DNA of 64,000 bases, taken from assembly GCA_034231615.1 (NCBI GenBank), contig CM067319.1, forward strand, positions 2,686,501 to 2,750,500, in the 5' to 3' direction. The position numbers and the translations under genes were made by a program. Source of the DNA: Meghimatium bilineatum. Taxonomy: Eukaryota > Mollusca > Gastropoda > Stylommatophora > Philomycidae. This document shows positions 30,965-42,388 of this stretch, one piece after another (the first letter of the stretch is position 1; each line of letters opens with the position of its first letter). The notes below the pieces were generated by a model. That model had not been told where the DNA came from, did not search any database, and worked only from the letters and a program-made list of their open reading frames with translations.

Positions 30965-33900
30965 CCCCATCGAGGCCAGCTCCTTGGCGTGGAGATGGGG
31001 CTTAGTCCAGCCAGCAGAGGCTGGAAACTAAGACTGGCTGGGCCCTCCCACATTCGGGCAGGACCACAGTCTTGCCTAGCAAGTAAAGGTGCTGAAGTCA
31101 GCGACATTTGGCCAGAAGGCGCACCGCAACAATCAGAATGTCATGCATTATCGCACATGAATGTCTATATCTGCATTACCCCGTTATGGTGCTAACCCTG
31201 TGACGACTCACCAGGCAGGAGTAGCACCGGGCCCTATACCTCGAAAGGGCCCACCCCATACGACTGGAGGTCCTCTTCGATTGCCTTGTGGAGCCAGGAG
31301 GCACAAGAGTAATATCACTGACCAACAAATATTACCAACCAATGAGACATCACTTACAATAATGCACTGGAATGCTGAGGGTGTAAATAGCAAAAAAGAT
31401 GGCTTTAGCAAGAAATTAGAATTAGAAAACACCCTTCTTAAGGAACAGGTCAGCATTTGTTGCATACAAGAGACACACCTCAGCAAAGATGTAGCCTTTA
31501 AAATTGCAGGTTATCAGTGCTTTAGAGCTGATCGAATAGACAGAAGAAAAGGAGGTATACTAACCCTAGTCAAAAATAATTTCAGCGCACATCAAACTGA
31601 GCTATACATGGAAGGAGCAGAATATCAGGTCCTTCAACTAAAGACCAAGAACACAGACTTCAACCTACTAAATTATTATTGTCCAAATGACCAGTCCCTT
31701 TCCCTGGACACAATACCATACAGAGGAAGACTGATAGTATGTGGAGATTTTAATAGTCACTCACAAAACTGGGGTTATGACCACATGGATAAAAGAGGAG
31801 AAGAACTTGAAAGCTGGCAAGACGATAAATGTCTTCTATTGCTTAATATGCCAAAAGATCCTCCAACATACTACTCAAGAGCATGGCAAACCACTTCCAC
31901 GCCAGACTTGGCATTGTACTCAGCAGACCTAAACTGGGAAATCAATAGAACAGTGGGAAAGCAACTTGGAGGTAGTGACCATCGACCAGTCCTCCTTAGT
32001 ATTAAAAATGAACTCACAGGAAATGCATGTAGCCTTTCAAGATGGAATTATAAAAAAGCAAATTGGGGACTATTTAAACACTGCAGTAGTGTTTTAGCTG
32101 GACACATAGATATGGAAGGAAAAGACATAAACGCCATAGTCAAAGAGTTCAATAAATGTATTCATCAAGCTGCCAAGGAAGCAATACCAAGAGGAGCATG
32201 CAAACAATACAAGCCATACTGGAGTGAACAACTAGAACTGCTGCAAGAGGAATTAGAAAAAGCACAGACGGAAGTGGAAAATAACCACTGGATGGAAGAA
32301 AACTGTGGAAATTGGTCAAATAACTAAATGATGAGGGAACTGGAAGAAGCACAAACATAACACTCGTACAGAATGGCAAAATGATTACAGGAAAGCAAGC
32401 AGTAGATAATTTCGCTAGGATATTTGCTCAAGACTGCAATATTGAAATTAGTCCAGAGAAACAGCATACAGTGCAGAGCGACCAAAACAGAAAATTGGAA
32501 CATGCTCAGACTAGAATCAGTGATGAAAACAGCGCAGCTGAAATTATGGATACATTGTTCACATATAGTGAATTGGAATTAGCAGTCTCTAAACTAAAGC
32601 TAAATAAGTCCCCAGGAATTGATGAAATATCAAATGAAATGATAAAGAATCTAGGAACAACAGCCAGAAGGAAACTATTGGACATCCTAAATATTAGCTG
32701 GACTACTGGGAAAATACCACAAATCTGGAGAGAATCAATTATGGTCCCTTTGCTTAAACCTGGAAAAGATGGAACAACACCAACTAGCTACAGACCAATT
32801 AGTCTTACAAGTTGCCTGTGCAAAACAATGGAGCGCATCATAAACCTAAGACTAAAATTTCGCCTGGAAAGTAGAAAATTCCTTGCACCACAGCAGGCAG
32901 GTTTCAGGCAATGCTACTCCACAGAGGATCAAACCACATACCTCTCACAGGAAATTGAGGATGCTTTCCAAGACAAAAAATCAGTTTTAGTGGCATGGAT
33001 TGATTTACAGAAGGCCTTTGATAAAGTATGGAAAGAAGGATTGCTTCAAAAAATGAGAATCTACAAGATATGTGGAAATATGTACAGATGGACGAAAGCC
33101 TTTCTTCACAATAGAAGAGCCAGAGTACAAGTAAATGGCAAAAAAAGTAGGAAAGTATTACTACGCCATGGAGTGCCTCAAGGAGGAGTTCTATCACCCA
33201 CTCTTTTTCTCATATTTATCAATGATCTAATTGAAGAAATACCCTGTGGAACTAAGGCAGCACTGTATGCAGATGACTTGGTTCTATGGTGCACACATGA
33301 GAGCGCCATGGTTACCACAAAAATGCTTCAGAGAGCCATGGACATTTTGACTAATTGGGCTGACAAATGGTGTGTAAGTATCAATATAGAGAAGTCGGCA
33401 ACAACCCTTTTTACACTTTCACCAAAACAAAGAGCAGGAAACATCTATGTAAATAAAACTATCTTAAAGGTAGATGACCAACCCACATATCTTGGTGTAA
33501 CATTTGATGCCAAAATGACATGGAAACATCATATCAGCAAAGCAGAAACAAAGGCTAGAAGGAAGATAGCTATACTAAGAAAACTGAGTGGGACAACTTG
33601 GGGAGCTAATGAAAGAATTCTAAAAAATGTATACCAACAAGCCATTCGACCACACTTGGAATATGGTTCTACAGCATGGAGTTCATCATCAAACACTACA
33701 CTACAAAAGCTAGATAGAGTACAGAACCAAGCACTTAGAATCATTACAGGCGCAATGAGATCCACACCAATCATAGAAATGCAGAATATCGAAGGGATGC
33801 AGTCATTGAAAGAGCGTAGAGATACTAAAATTATAATTCATGGAGAAAAGTTTCTTTCCCACCATATTTACCCAATGAAGGAAAGATTCCAGAATCTATC

Positions 33901-34941
33901 ACAAGGACGGCTTAAAAGAATCAGCTTCATACACCAGGCCAAGCGTCTACGTAGACAGGTATCGGATCTACCAGAGGTAACAATACCACTGACATCTCAA
34001 CCAGAACACACCCCATGGGAAAAACGGACATGCCTACCAGTGACCATCCAAACAACAGTAGCAGGTGTGCATGGGGATGAACATCAGAATAATCTGCAGA
34101 AAAGAGTAGCAGCTCTCAGTTTCCTTGATGATGTTTACCCAAGTGATCTATGGACCAGAGTATATACAGATGGATCAGCACAGAATGCAGTAAAAAATGG
34201 AGGAAGTGGTGTATATGTAGAATCCCAGATGGCACCACTGATACTACTTGTATACCAACAGGGAATTACTGCAACAACTATGACTCTGAAGTCAAAGCTA
34301 TTTATACAGCTGCAGAGAAACTGTTAACATTGGACAGGACCTCACAGCCTATTGTAATACTTACAGATGCAAAGTCAGTACTAGATGCATTACAATCCAA
34401 TAAACTTCCAGAGTTAAAAGAGGTACTGTCCATAGTACAAAATAGGTGTAGAGTTATACTGCAATGGATTCCATCACACTGTGGAATAGCAGGAAATGAG
34501 AGAGCTGATCAACTCGCCAAGGAAGGTGCTAACATGCAGCAACCGGATGTACCAATCAGCTATCACCAAAATAAATCCATGATAAAGGCACAACGAAAGC
34601 CTAACTTACCTCCACGGGATGACTACCACCTACTTAGCAGACAAGAACAGGTCATCATATTTCGACTGAGAACTGGACACAATAGACTAAACAGCCATAT
34701 GTATACAAAATTTAAAATTGGCACAACAGCAAAGTGTAATTGTGGACAAGTCAACCAGCCTTCAGAACATATCCTTCAAGAATGTGCAAACTATGACACA
34801 TTAAGATGCACATACTGGCCTTCTGATACACCAATGAATGTTAAACTTTATGGTACAAAACAAGAAATGGAAAACACTGTCCAATTTATACAAGAAACAA
34901 CACTGCAGATATAGACATTATTAGCGAACGAAAGAAGAAGA
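30965..34941 (+). mobile_element. L-I retrotransposon, near full length (3.98 kb)
   Basis: It begins CCCCATCGAGGCCAGCTCC and ends CGAACGAAAGAAGAAGA. AGATAATTGAT is present on both flanks (30954-30964 and 34942-34952), an 11-bp target duplication. Order: 5' UTR of about 200 bp, AP-type endonuclease, RT, RNase H, CCHC-like finger, short 3' UTR, GAA tail. A 5' end of the same family occurs at 56370-56580, which supports this as the true start. It lies in ALKBH3 intron 2 in sense orientation. The domain order fits the I/Jockey superfamily with RNase H. Confidence 0.9.
31161..34914 (+). pseudogene. L-I ORF2 (endonuclease-RT-RNase H), three lesions
   Basis: The endonuclease frame (31161-32327) has LTIMHWNAEGVNSKKD, CCIQETHLS, IVCGDFNSHSQNW and GGSDHRPVLLS, all catalytic signatures. 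The RT frame (32381-34327) has KSPGIDEISNEMIKNLG, FRQCYSTEDQTTYLSQE, HGVPQGGVLSPTLFLIF and LYADDLVLWC. RNase H continues in a third frame (34150-34914) with VYTDGSAQ, ILTDAKSVLDAL, and WIPSHCGIAGNERADQLA, then CNCGQVNQPSEHILQEC. Breaks are a frameshift near 32285, an in-frame TAA near 32325, and a frameshift near 34218. With only three lesions it is relatively recent. No separate ORF1 is visible in this copy. Confidence 0.88.
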
Positions 34942-34952
34942 AGATAATTGAT

Positions 34953-36345
34953 TAGTTATTTAATGACATTGCTGACAAGTTAATCAACAGAGGCAATGTT
35001 GGATGAAAAATACAAAGCAGAAGTAAAGACTGAGCTCGAGACAGCTTTAGCTTCTATGTCAAGGTTAAACTTAAAAGCAGCATCAGTGCTAGAGTGAAAA
35101 TCACACTTTATAACTCACTAGGGCATTCTGTTGTGCTGTATAGTTGTGAGAGTTGGACACTCACTGCCAACACGGAGAGACGATTACAGGCATCTGAATG
35201 CAAATGTTGCAGACAAAATCTACAAATCTCCTATTAGACAAATGTATTTAAGAAATTTGAGATATGCAGATGACACTGTTCTGATTGCAAAAAGTGAGGA
35301 AGACCTTCAAAACTTAATTAAAGTACCGGTAGTAGTCACAGAAAGCAAAGAGAAAGGCCTCTTCCTAAATATCAAGAAAACAGAAGTAATGGTTATTTCA
35401 AAGAAAGAAAATAACACACCTTGCAAGATCATAGTGAATGATATAGTATTAAAACAGGTCCACCAATCCAAATATTTAGGTACAATTATTACAGCAGATG
35501 GAAGAAGTTCAACAGAAATAAGATGCAGAATAGGACAGGCAAAAACAACATTCAGAAAAATGAAAAATATACTGTGTAATATGACCTTGTCATTAGAGGT
35601 GAGAAAGAGAGTTCTGCAGTGCTATACTATACTAACATATGTGTGCGAGTCTTGGACAATAAACAAACTGGAAAGTGGGAGATTGGAGGCAACAGAGATG
35701 TGGTTCTACAGAAGAATGCTGAGAATACCATGGACTACCAGAAAAACTAATGTAGAGGTGTTAAAAGAGTTAAATGCGAAACGGACCTTAATCAACAATA
35801 TAAGAAAAAGGCAATCTTCTTTTTTTGGCCACTTCATGAGACAGGCAAGTTTAGAGAACATAATCACAACAGGCAAGATTGAAGGCACGAGAGACAGAGG
35901 GCGACAACGTGAGAAAATATTAGACAGTTTGACAACCTGGCACGGCAAAGAAACAACAACGACTTTGATACATAATACTGTGGACAGAGAGCTGTGGAGA
36001 GCCATGACCGCCTACGCCACCCGACATGGCACCTGATGATGATTTAAGAAATGTAATAAAATAGAGATGCATACAGGCTCAGAAGAAATATTACTTTCAA
36101 TAGTGAAACAATGAAAACATACATAGTTTGGACATCTATGCCAACATGATTCCTTGTCAAAAACAATACTGCAGGGAACCGTCAAAAAATTACAGAAACT
36201 TGCGAGAGAAAAAAACAGAGGAGGACAAATAAAAGCATGGACAGAAAATATCAAGGACTGGACAAGACAAGATTTTTCCTCACTTGTCCACATTGTTGAA
36301 GATAGAAATTACTGGAGGACTGTATGTTGATGCATCCAACAGCTT
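34953..36345 (+). mobile_element. RTE-like LINE fragment, interrupted by LINE-5
   Basis: The left part (34953-35211) encodes ELETALASMSRLN and LYSCESWTLTANTERRLQA in broken frames. The right part (36037-36345) resumes with the equivalent of VRNKVEMCA, SLSKTILQGTVK and GGQIKAWTENIKDWTRQD. Both match the copy at 61735-64000. The roughly 15 codons expected between are missing, so the LINE-5 insertion came with a small deletion. Confidence 0.75.
35212..36050 (+). mobile_element. LINE-5 copy with open C-terminal ORF2
   Basis: From 35212 a single open frame to 36036 encodes LRYADDTVLIAKSEEDLQNL (RT YADD motif), FLNIKKTEVMVIS, SKYLGTIITADGRSSTEIRC, TYVCESWTINK and RRMLRIPWTTRKTNVEVL, ending near GRQREKILDSLTTWHG. 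A TGATGATGAT tail follows. The 5' end is truncated within the RT palm, and the codons before 35212 in the same 301-codon frame belong to the RTE copy. This RT type is common in invertebrate and vertebrate LINEs without RNase H. Confidence 0.8.
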
Positions 36346-36454
36346 ACAGGTATATAGATGGTCTCTTTCAGTTGCAAGCTGTTAGTTCCTATAGCACGCT
36401 TATTATTATTAATGTATAGCCCATTCTTACATTGTTCTTTCTTCCCACATTTTA

Positions 36455-36690
36455 TCGTATGTATTCATTCTCAAATTCCTGTTGACTAACAGAATGCAGT
36501 CTGGAGAATGGAATGCATTAATCATTGAAGACGGATCTGTCGGGCCATTGACGCAAATAAAACCGTGACACAATGCATTTCCAGTCTTTGGACTACATCC
36601 TGCTGAAAATCTAGTAAGACTATGGTCCTGTTACAAAAGAGATGCAGTGGGAGTTTGAGAATGAACATTGAAAGAGAAGAAGAATGCACT
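36455..36690. repeat. SINE-S/S2 inverted pair
   Basis: 36455-36520 is a reverse-oriented 3' piece (TCTCAAATTCCTGTTGACTA). 36525-36690 is a forward S2 copy with CTACATCCTGCTGAAAATCT and GGGAGTTTGAGAATGAACAT. They meet head to head. Confidence 0.6.
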
Positions 36691-37009
36691 ATGGTTTACA
36701 GTTTGGTAGTCATGTCTATATCTTTCTATTCAACCTAATACCCAACAATCCTCAGTCAGTTTCTTTGATATTCATCCATCACAAGTGATAATGATCATGT
36801 GTTTCATCTACTTTTTGTGGCTCATAGTTATGTCCTTGTCTATGGTTTTGTAGATGATAAGTGCTATATATGTGCTTGGACAAGCTGGGCATTGAATGAT
36901 AACTTTAGATTATGTTTGTTCTGCCCGTGTATTTTTAGTGATAAATACTATATTAAGTGATAATGTTACTGTAATCTATATACTATCAAATTTAAAAAAA
37001 AAACAAATG
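36691..37009. other. Unassigned intron sequence
   Basis: This is AT-rich and contains a degenerate stretch resembling the LINE-4 3' end (CATCACAAGTGATAATGATC near 36778). Nothing else was seen. Confidence 0.4.
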
Positions 37010-37420
37010 TAAAAAAATAAATAACAATAAACATAATAACAAGGAATATTTTCAACATTGCGGTCCAACTGCGACCTTTCTCAAGAAACACATAATTGAC
37101 ACATAAAACCATACAAATATTTCACTGTGATGACTTGGAGATGCTTTCCTCACTACAAAACATTTCTAAGTGATGACGGGACATGCATGTTTACAAGATG
37201 TTCAATTATGTGTGTTCAATATGTTTGCACATATTTTCGCATTATTAATAGACGAAAATAGCATAGATCAAAGGAAAAGTGCCACAGGTGATGAATTAAT
37301 AAGTAATACATCAGATTAGGTGAAAGCACAACGTCAAAGATAAGAAATGTGAACACAGGACATGCACACAAACCAAGTATTATGTATGTGGAAAATAACA
37401 TGAGGACAAAGACAGAGTAG
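37010..37420 (-). mobile_element. Penelope-like terminal fragment with hammerhead-like motif
   Basis: On the minus strand near 37051-37091 it reads CTTGAGAAAGGTCGCAG then TTGGACCGCAATGTTGAAAA. This is the same layout as the copies at 55.3 and 56.2 kb: a CTTGAGA core, a GGTC/GGACC stem and a C-AA-GT core. The flanking 300 bp also resemble 55330-55600. It looks like part of a Penelope-like long terminal region. The class is inferred, not proven. Confidence 0.5.
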
Positions 37421-37559
37421 GAGGCTTGTATTTTTAGCCAGTCTCTTCTGTTGAGCTACTGATTTCCCCAGTTTTAGCCAGTCTCTTCTGTTGAGCTGCT
37501 GATTTCCCCATTTTTCACAAGATGCTGTTCCTTTTTTTTTATATATGACAGATGATAGT

Positions 37560-37805
37560 GCTACTTTACTTGTTTCCTGTTGGAAATCTAGCAGAACATT
37601 GATCCAGTGGGAGTTTGCGAATGGAAAAAAAAATACATGGAAGGATGACTGGATTAAAATCAAGCCACTCTTCTTCAGCATTCATTCTCAAACTCCCACT
37701 GGATCTGTGTTATAGCAGGGCAATGGTTCTACTAGAATTCTAGCAGGATGTAGTCCAGAGAGCGGAAATGTGTTGGGTCAAAATTTTATTTGTGCAAATA
37801 ACCCG
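37560..37805. repeat. SINE-S2 pieces, inverted pair
   Basis: A short forward 3' piece (GGAAATCTAGCAGAACATTG and GGGAGTTTGCGAATGG) is followed by a reverse copy from 37672 (TTCTTCAGCATTCATTCTCA to GGTCAAAATTTTATTTGTGC). Confidence 0.65.
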
Positions 37806-37921
37806 ACATATCCATCTTCAGCAGATAGTCAATTAATAAGTAAGGAAAAAGACAGCAGAGAAGTACCAATAAGTCTTGTTACTGAAAAAAAAATAATAAT
37901 TATGTTCTGAACAGTCAAATC

Positions 37922-38175
37922 ATTGTATGTACTCAGCTGTGATATCATTGTATGTTATGAGCTGTGATATCATTATATCATTGTATGTTATGAGCTGTGA
38001 TATCATTGTATCATTGTATGTTATGAGCTGTGATATCATTGTATGTTATGAGTTGTGATATCATTGTATGTTCTGAGTTGTGATATCATTGTATATTCTG
38101 AGTTGTGATATCATTGTATTTTATGAGCTGTGATATCATTATATCATTGTATGTTATGAGCTGTGATATCATTTT
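37922..38175. repeat. Tandem repeat, about 25-bp unit, 9 copies
   Basis: The unit is TGTGATATCATTGTATGTTA with GAGC or GAGT. Some copies carry an extra ATCATTGT. It ends about 50 bp before ALKBH3 exon 3, so it sits where the branch point and polypyrimidine tract of that exon must be close by. Confidence 0.9.
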
Positions 38176-38226
38176 CTTATGCATTTGTACATGTTGATAA
38201 GTCTTATTGTTCCATGTCTGTCATAG

Positions 38227-38274
38227 GAAGCCTGGTGTGTATGACATCAGTGAAGAACCATCTGGAGTTTCACG
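38227..38274 (+). CDS. ALKBH3: ALKBH3 exon 3 (48 nt)
   Basis: It encodes KPGVYDISEEPSGVS with split Thr and Arg codons at its ends. Human has DREGVYEISLSPTGVSR. The acceptor is GTCATAG and the donor TCACG|GTAAGT. Confidence 0.92.
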
Positions 38275-38325
38275 GTAAGTCTAAATTGTAGTATGAAATG
38301 TCCATTTGTTGAAAGGGTCTTCTTC

Positions 38326-38462
38326 TTCAGCATTTGTTCTCAAACTCCCATTGGTTCACTCTTGTAGCAGGACAATGGTCCTACTAGATTTCCAGCAGGA
38401 TGTAGTCCAGAGAATGGAAATGCGTTGCACCATTTTATTTACACCAATGGCCCAACACTTCT
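38326..38462 (-). repeat. SINE-S2 copy
   Basis: It is reverse oriented, from TTCTTCAGCATTTGTTCTCA to CACCAATGGCCCAACACTTC. It begins about 50 bp after the exon 3 donor. Confidence 0.75.
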
Positions 38463-38484
38463 GTTTACTGCGGTAATTGTCGTT

Positions 38485-38745
38485 GCCAGGGTCTGAAAGG
38501 GGACCAAAAAATAGCGGTACTGTTACCTATCAGGCATTTTGTAAGAAGCAACTACAAAGGTTTGGGGTGGAGTTGGCTGTCATCCCAGAGAGGGTCAAAT
38601 AGACCTATAGGCTGCGCTGAATTCGGTTGTGTCAAGCCAAAAAAAAAATATCATAGTTAGTTATAATCCATGACATGATACAGTACATACAGTTTTCTCG
38701 ACTGCATTCTGTTAACCTGCAGGAGTTTGAGAATGAATGAAGAAA
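38485..38745 (+). repeat. SINE-S copy
   Basis: It is forward oriented, from TGCCAGGGTCTGAAAGGGGA to GGAGTTTGAGAATGAATGAA. Its neighbour S2 copy is in the opposite orientation. Confidence 0.75.
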
Positions 38746-38841
38746 AGATGTGATGTCCCTCCTTCACGTGTGAAGATGAGCATGGTATTGAAATAAGTCA
38801 TGTTATGTCTGTTTCTGAGTCCTCAGATGAGATCAATCCGA

Positions 38842-39022
38842 GCTCTGAAACACCTGTTACAGTGGGAGCTGGGCTCTGAAACACCTGTTACAGTGGGAGC
38901 TGGGCTCTGAAACACCTGTTACAGTGGGAGCTGGGCTCTGAAACACCTGTTACAGTGGGAGCTGGGCTCTGAAAGACCTGTTGCAGTGAGAGCTGGGCTC
39001 TGAAACACCTGTTGCAATGGAA
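38842..39022. repeat. Tandem repeat, 31-bp unit, 5-6 copies
   Basis: The unit contains GCTCTGAAACACCTGTTACA and GTGGGAGCTGG. The right-hand units have more substitutions. Confidence 0.9.
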
Positions 39023-39689
39023 GCAAATATATAATAGGTCTTTAGATGAGGGAAAACAGTCTGATCTCTCCTTGTGTTTTTCCCCTTTAAAATCAAATGC
39101 AGTGTTCTACTCTGTTAAAAACTTTAAAATCACATGCACTGTTCTATTCTGTTCAAAATTTGTAATACCCATGCCGGTCTCACCATTGCAGGCTGGTTGG
39201 TCATGAAAGATAAAGTTATTAATGATCATGAAATACTGGAGAAGGCAGGACTGGAAAACTTTCCTTCTAAGATGTGTGACAGCCAGCTCATCACACAATG
39301 TCACAGTGTTGGTATTGTCCCATTCGAGCTCTGATAAAGGCACTGCCAGAACTGATTAGCTAAATGGTTTGGGTCAAAGTGAATGGAACACTGGATCACC
39401 AACCAACCAGCTAAATGCTATTAGTGACAGTTCCATACACTTTTTCCCTTCTCATTATTCACTTTACTCATTCGGTGTTATATAGACATTCTGTGTTATG
39501 TATATATTTTTATACTATTTTACCGTGTGTGCTGTGCTTAATAAAGACCTTGTGGTAGAAATGGCAAATATGTATTTTATACTTGTTACAAATTAATATT
39601 GTAAACTGTATATTTTTTTAAATATTGTAAACACTTTAAACAAAGTATAAAACCAATATGTACATGAGAAATTTAAATACTTCTGCAGG
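39023..39689. other. Unassigned intron sequence
   Basis: There are open frames of 60-78 codons on both strands around 39010-39340, but no recognisable family and no splice support. AT-rich beyond 39500. Confidence 0.35.
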
Positions 39690-39965
39690 TCAACAAGGAT
39701 TTCTCCTAACAGTGTGTGAAACGTTGCAAACTTGTGTGAGTGTGGTCATGTGATAAAGTATGATTCCCTTACCAAAATTATCCTACAGGGTACAGTTGAG
39801 GGTGAAGGTAAAGAGGAGGGAAAAAGAAAGTATGGTTTGATCATATTAAAAACTGGACAGGATTAAGATTCTCTGCATTCAAACAAGGAATGGATAACAG
39901 AGAGGCATGGCAGGATTTTTGTTTTAATGTTTCCAGAGTGGCAACCCTGAGAATTTATGGGTGCA
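39690..39965 (+). mobile_element. RTE-like LINE 3' fragment
   Basis: The broken frame gives TKIILQGTVEGEG, KRKYGLIILKTG and AFKQGMDNREAWQDF, then a RVATL end. It matches the C-terminus of the RTE-like family (KTILQGTVEGG and IRWRTLC region). Confidence 0.65.
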
Positions 39966-40179
39966 ATGTGTGTTATCTGCATAGAGATTTCAAACTGCAA
40001 ACAAGAAGATATTCATTGATTTGTAAAACTTGATTATACTATTGTTTTGACTTTTTGCTAGTTGGATCACAGTTGTACTGCAGTCCCATCTGTGTTCCAC
40101 AAACTTGACATGGAACCTTGCCTTACATGGTAGTTTCCCTATCAGAAGTACAATGAGTACTGTATTGCTCTCATGTGGC

Positions 40180-41000
40180 CATTGGGTAAGCAGATATCCA
40201 AGATCCCAAAAGTACCTCGTGGTGCACCCTGGAAAAAGAAATACAGTGGCTTATGCTGTGTTCCTTACCAACACTTTTGGAGATCACGTCTATGAATGTG
40301 GAGGCAGCAGATGGAATGAAAATTAACTGCAAAAAGACATGAAATATTTCAAACATCTCTGTGCCAACACATACAGTGACAACGTCGACACACAGTGACC
40401 CAAGGCAGTCTGGCTGGAGCATTGGTGGTGCGGCCAATGAAAATGTCACGAAATGGGTAGATGTCATGCCGAATATTGAGAGTTGTGCGCTAATCTTTGT
40501 AACAATAACATATTGAGTACAGTGAGAGGGTAGCACAGCAACAGAGGGCAGTGCCAAGTGCAAATAGAACAAGGAAAATTTTACAAGGAAATCAGGACTA
40601 AAGTTGTGTTCAGTTGGAGACCTAGATGCTCCTAGAATAGAGAATCAGACTTGAACTAGGAGTTACAATGTAGGTGAATGACACCTTGGCTAAGAGGGTG
40701 AAAGATCCCAGGCCAAACTCTACTGGTGTGTTGTTCCTATACCGGAATAATGCTCGTGGAGAGAAAAGGTTCAGTACCTGATGGGCACAGGCATAATACG
40801 TCAAATTACATGAGATGAGTTAACTGGCAGCAGAATACCTCATGCAAGATTGACGTAGTTGATCCCAGTCTAAATCCCTGATTACTGCCTATGAGAATGC
40901 ACCCCAGGGGCATGTTTTAGCCTGAAAAATTCACGGACACAGTGGGTGATAAACTGTCGCGGCGTAGAGTCGATACACATTCGCTTCCTGGCGACAGGAA
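40180..41000 (-). mobile_element. Element A, copy 3
   Basis: In reverse orientation relative to 7130-8240. GTGGTGCACCCTGGAAAAAG at 40221 and GTTCAGTACCTGATGGGCAC near 40771 match the other copies. The plus-strand frame here reads QISKIPKVPRGAPWKKK before it breaks. Sequence between the two blocks is more diverged. Confidence 0.6.
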
Positions 41001-41234
41001 GCTGTCACAGGCTAGGGAAGCTCAGTCGAATTAAAAGGCATGCTGAAAACTGATGTTCAGGACTTTCTGAGGTGCAAATAACGCGAATAAATTGACTGCA
41101 CAATTTATATAACTGTCTGCTTTTGTGTTGCTTATCAGAGAGCGAATGCAGAAGAAGTTTCCCATCATTGCTTTACAAAATGTACATTATTGCAGGTTTA
41201 TTATTAACATTTTATTTTTTTATTTTATTACAAG

Positions 41235-41427
41235 GTTGAGATATTTCCCCCAGTTTATAAATCCATCTCGCAGTGAAGCTATTTTTGCAGAATTATTGGA
41301 TAAAATACCATGGAAACAGAGATCTGAGCCACACAATGGTGTCCAAGCTATTCAACCTAGACTTACAGCCTGGTATAGTGATCTTCCGTACACATATGCA
41401 GGAATCACAGTGGAAGCCAACACATCT
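41235..41427 (+). CDS. ALKBH3: ALKBH3 exon 4
   Basis: The 193-nt exon encodes residues 129-192: LRYFPQFINPSRSEAIFAEL, LDKIPWKQRSEPHNG and QPRLTAWYSDLPYTYAGITV. This is the substrate-side N-terminal part of the AlkB fold (human QQPRLTAWYGELPYTYSRITM). The acceptor is TACAAG|G and the donor TCT|GTATGT. Confidence 0.95.
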
Positions 41428-41462
41428 GTATGTATATTATAATTTTTCATTATTTTAGTTTT

Positions 41463-41595
41463 GGTTCGTTCTCAAACTCCCGTTGGATCTCTCTTGCAAG
41501 ATTTTCCTAGTAGATTTCCAGTAGGACATAATCCAGAGAACGGAAATACGTTGTTTTATTTGAGCCATTGTCCTGACACATCTGAATTCGGCATT
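41463..41595 (-). repeat. SINE-S2 copy
   Basis: It is reverse oriented, from GTTCTCAAACTCCCGTTGGA to GACACATCTGAATTCGGCAT. Confidence 0.75.
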
Positions 41596-41863
41596 GTCTT
41601 TAATTTCATACCTTATAGTTGTTTCACTTTGGCGACTTGAGGATGAGAACCTGACCCCAAGAGATAGATCTGGAAGTGAAGCTGTGATGCAACCATGAGG
41701 ACCTTCTGCTGATGACTGAATTCATGGAGGTTGGCCTTCTGCCTGTATAAACTTTTGTGCATATGAAACTGGCAGCAGAAGAAGAAATTCTGTATAGTTG
41801 TTACTTACAGAGCTGCTGCGATTGTTGTTTGTCAATTCCAATTGTAGGGCTCTATACATTGGG

Positions 41864-41990
41864 GGCCATGGTAGCTCAGTCAGTAGTGAACTAACTTACT
41901 GTATGAGTGATTCAAGGTTCAATAAAAAATAATTTTAAAATTCCTAATGGCTTCTTAGTTGACCCACCTAAGGAAAATGGCAGAAAGTAA
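41864..41990 (+). mobile_element. tRNA-derived SINE-like copy
   Basis: CCATGGTAGCTCAGTCAGTA and GATTCAAGGTTCAAT are tRNA-like A and B blocks, followed by TTAGTTGACCCACCTAAGG. It is related to 15700-15860. Confidence 0.45.
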
Positions 41991-42119
41991 ATATCAGGCT
42001 GTGGGCTTGATATTGACCATATCATTCATTGGTCATGAAAAACACAGTCCTAAAACAGTAATTCCCCATAACAGCATCAGTAGCGGAGAAAAGAGAAAGC
42101 TTTCCCTTTTTAATACTAC

Positions 42120-42388
42120 ATGTTATTTGGGGCTAAAAATGGAGCAAATAATAATCAATCACACTGTGATCTGGCATGTATGTTGTAAAATTGACTAAGG
42201 TAGGTTGGATGTGGGGTTAGTTGTTCTATCCAGTAGAAGGTCAGTGACCCAAAATGTCATGTCGAAGTTGGATGAGTCTGACCGAAAGATGTATTTGGGG
42301 TATATATCGCAGTCAAACTGTAAGCCACATTCCTTTCTCTGAACTACATTCTGATAACCAGCAGAATGACTGAATGCAGAAGAGGGTT
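42120..42388 (+). repeat. SINE-S copy
   Basis: It is forward oriented and diverged, from GTTATTTGGGGCTAAAAATG to CAGAATGACTGAATGCAGAA. Confidence 0.65.
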
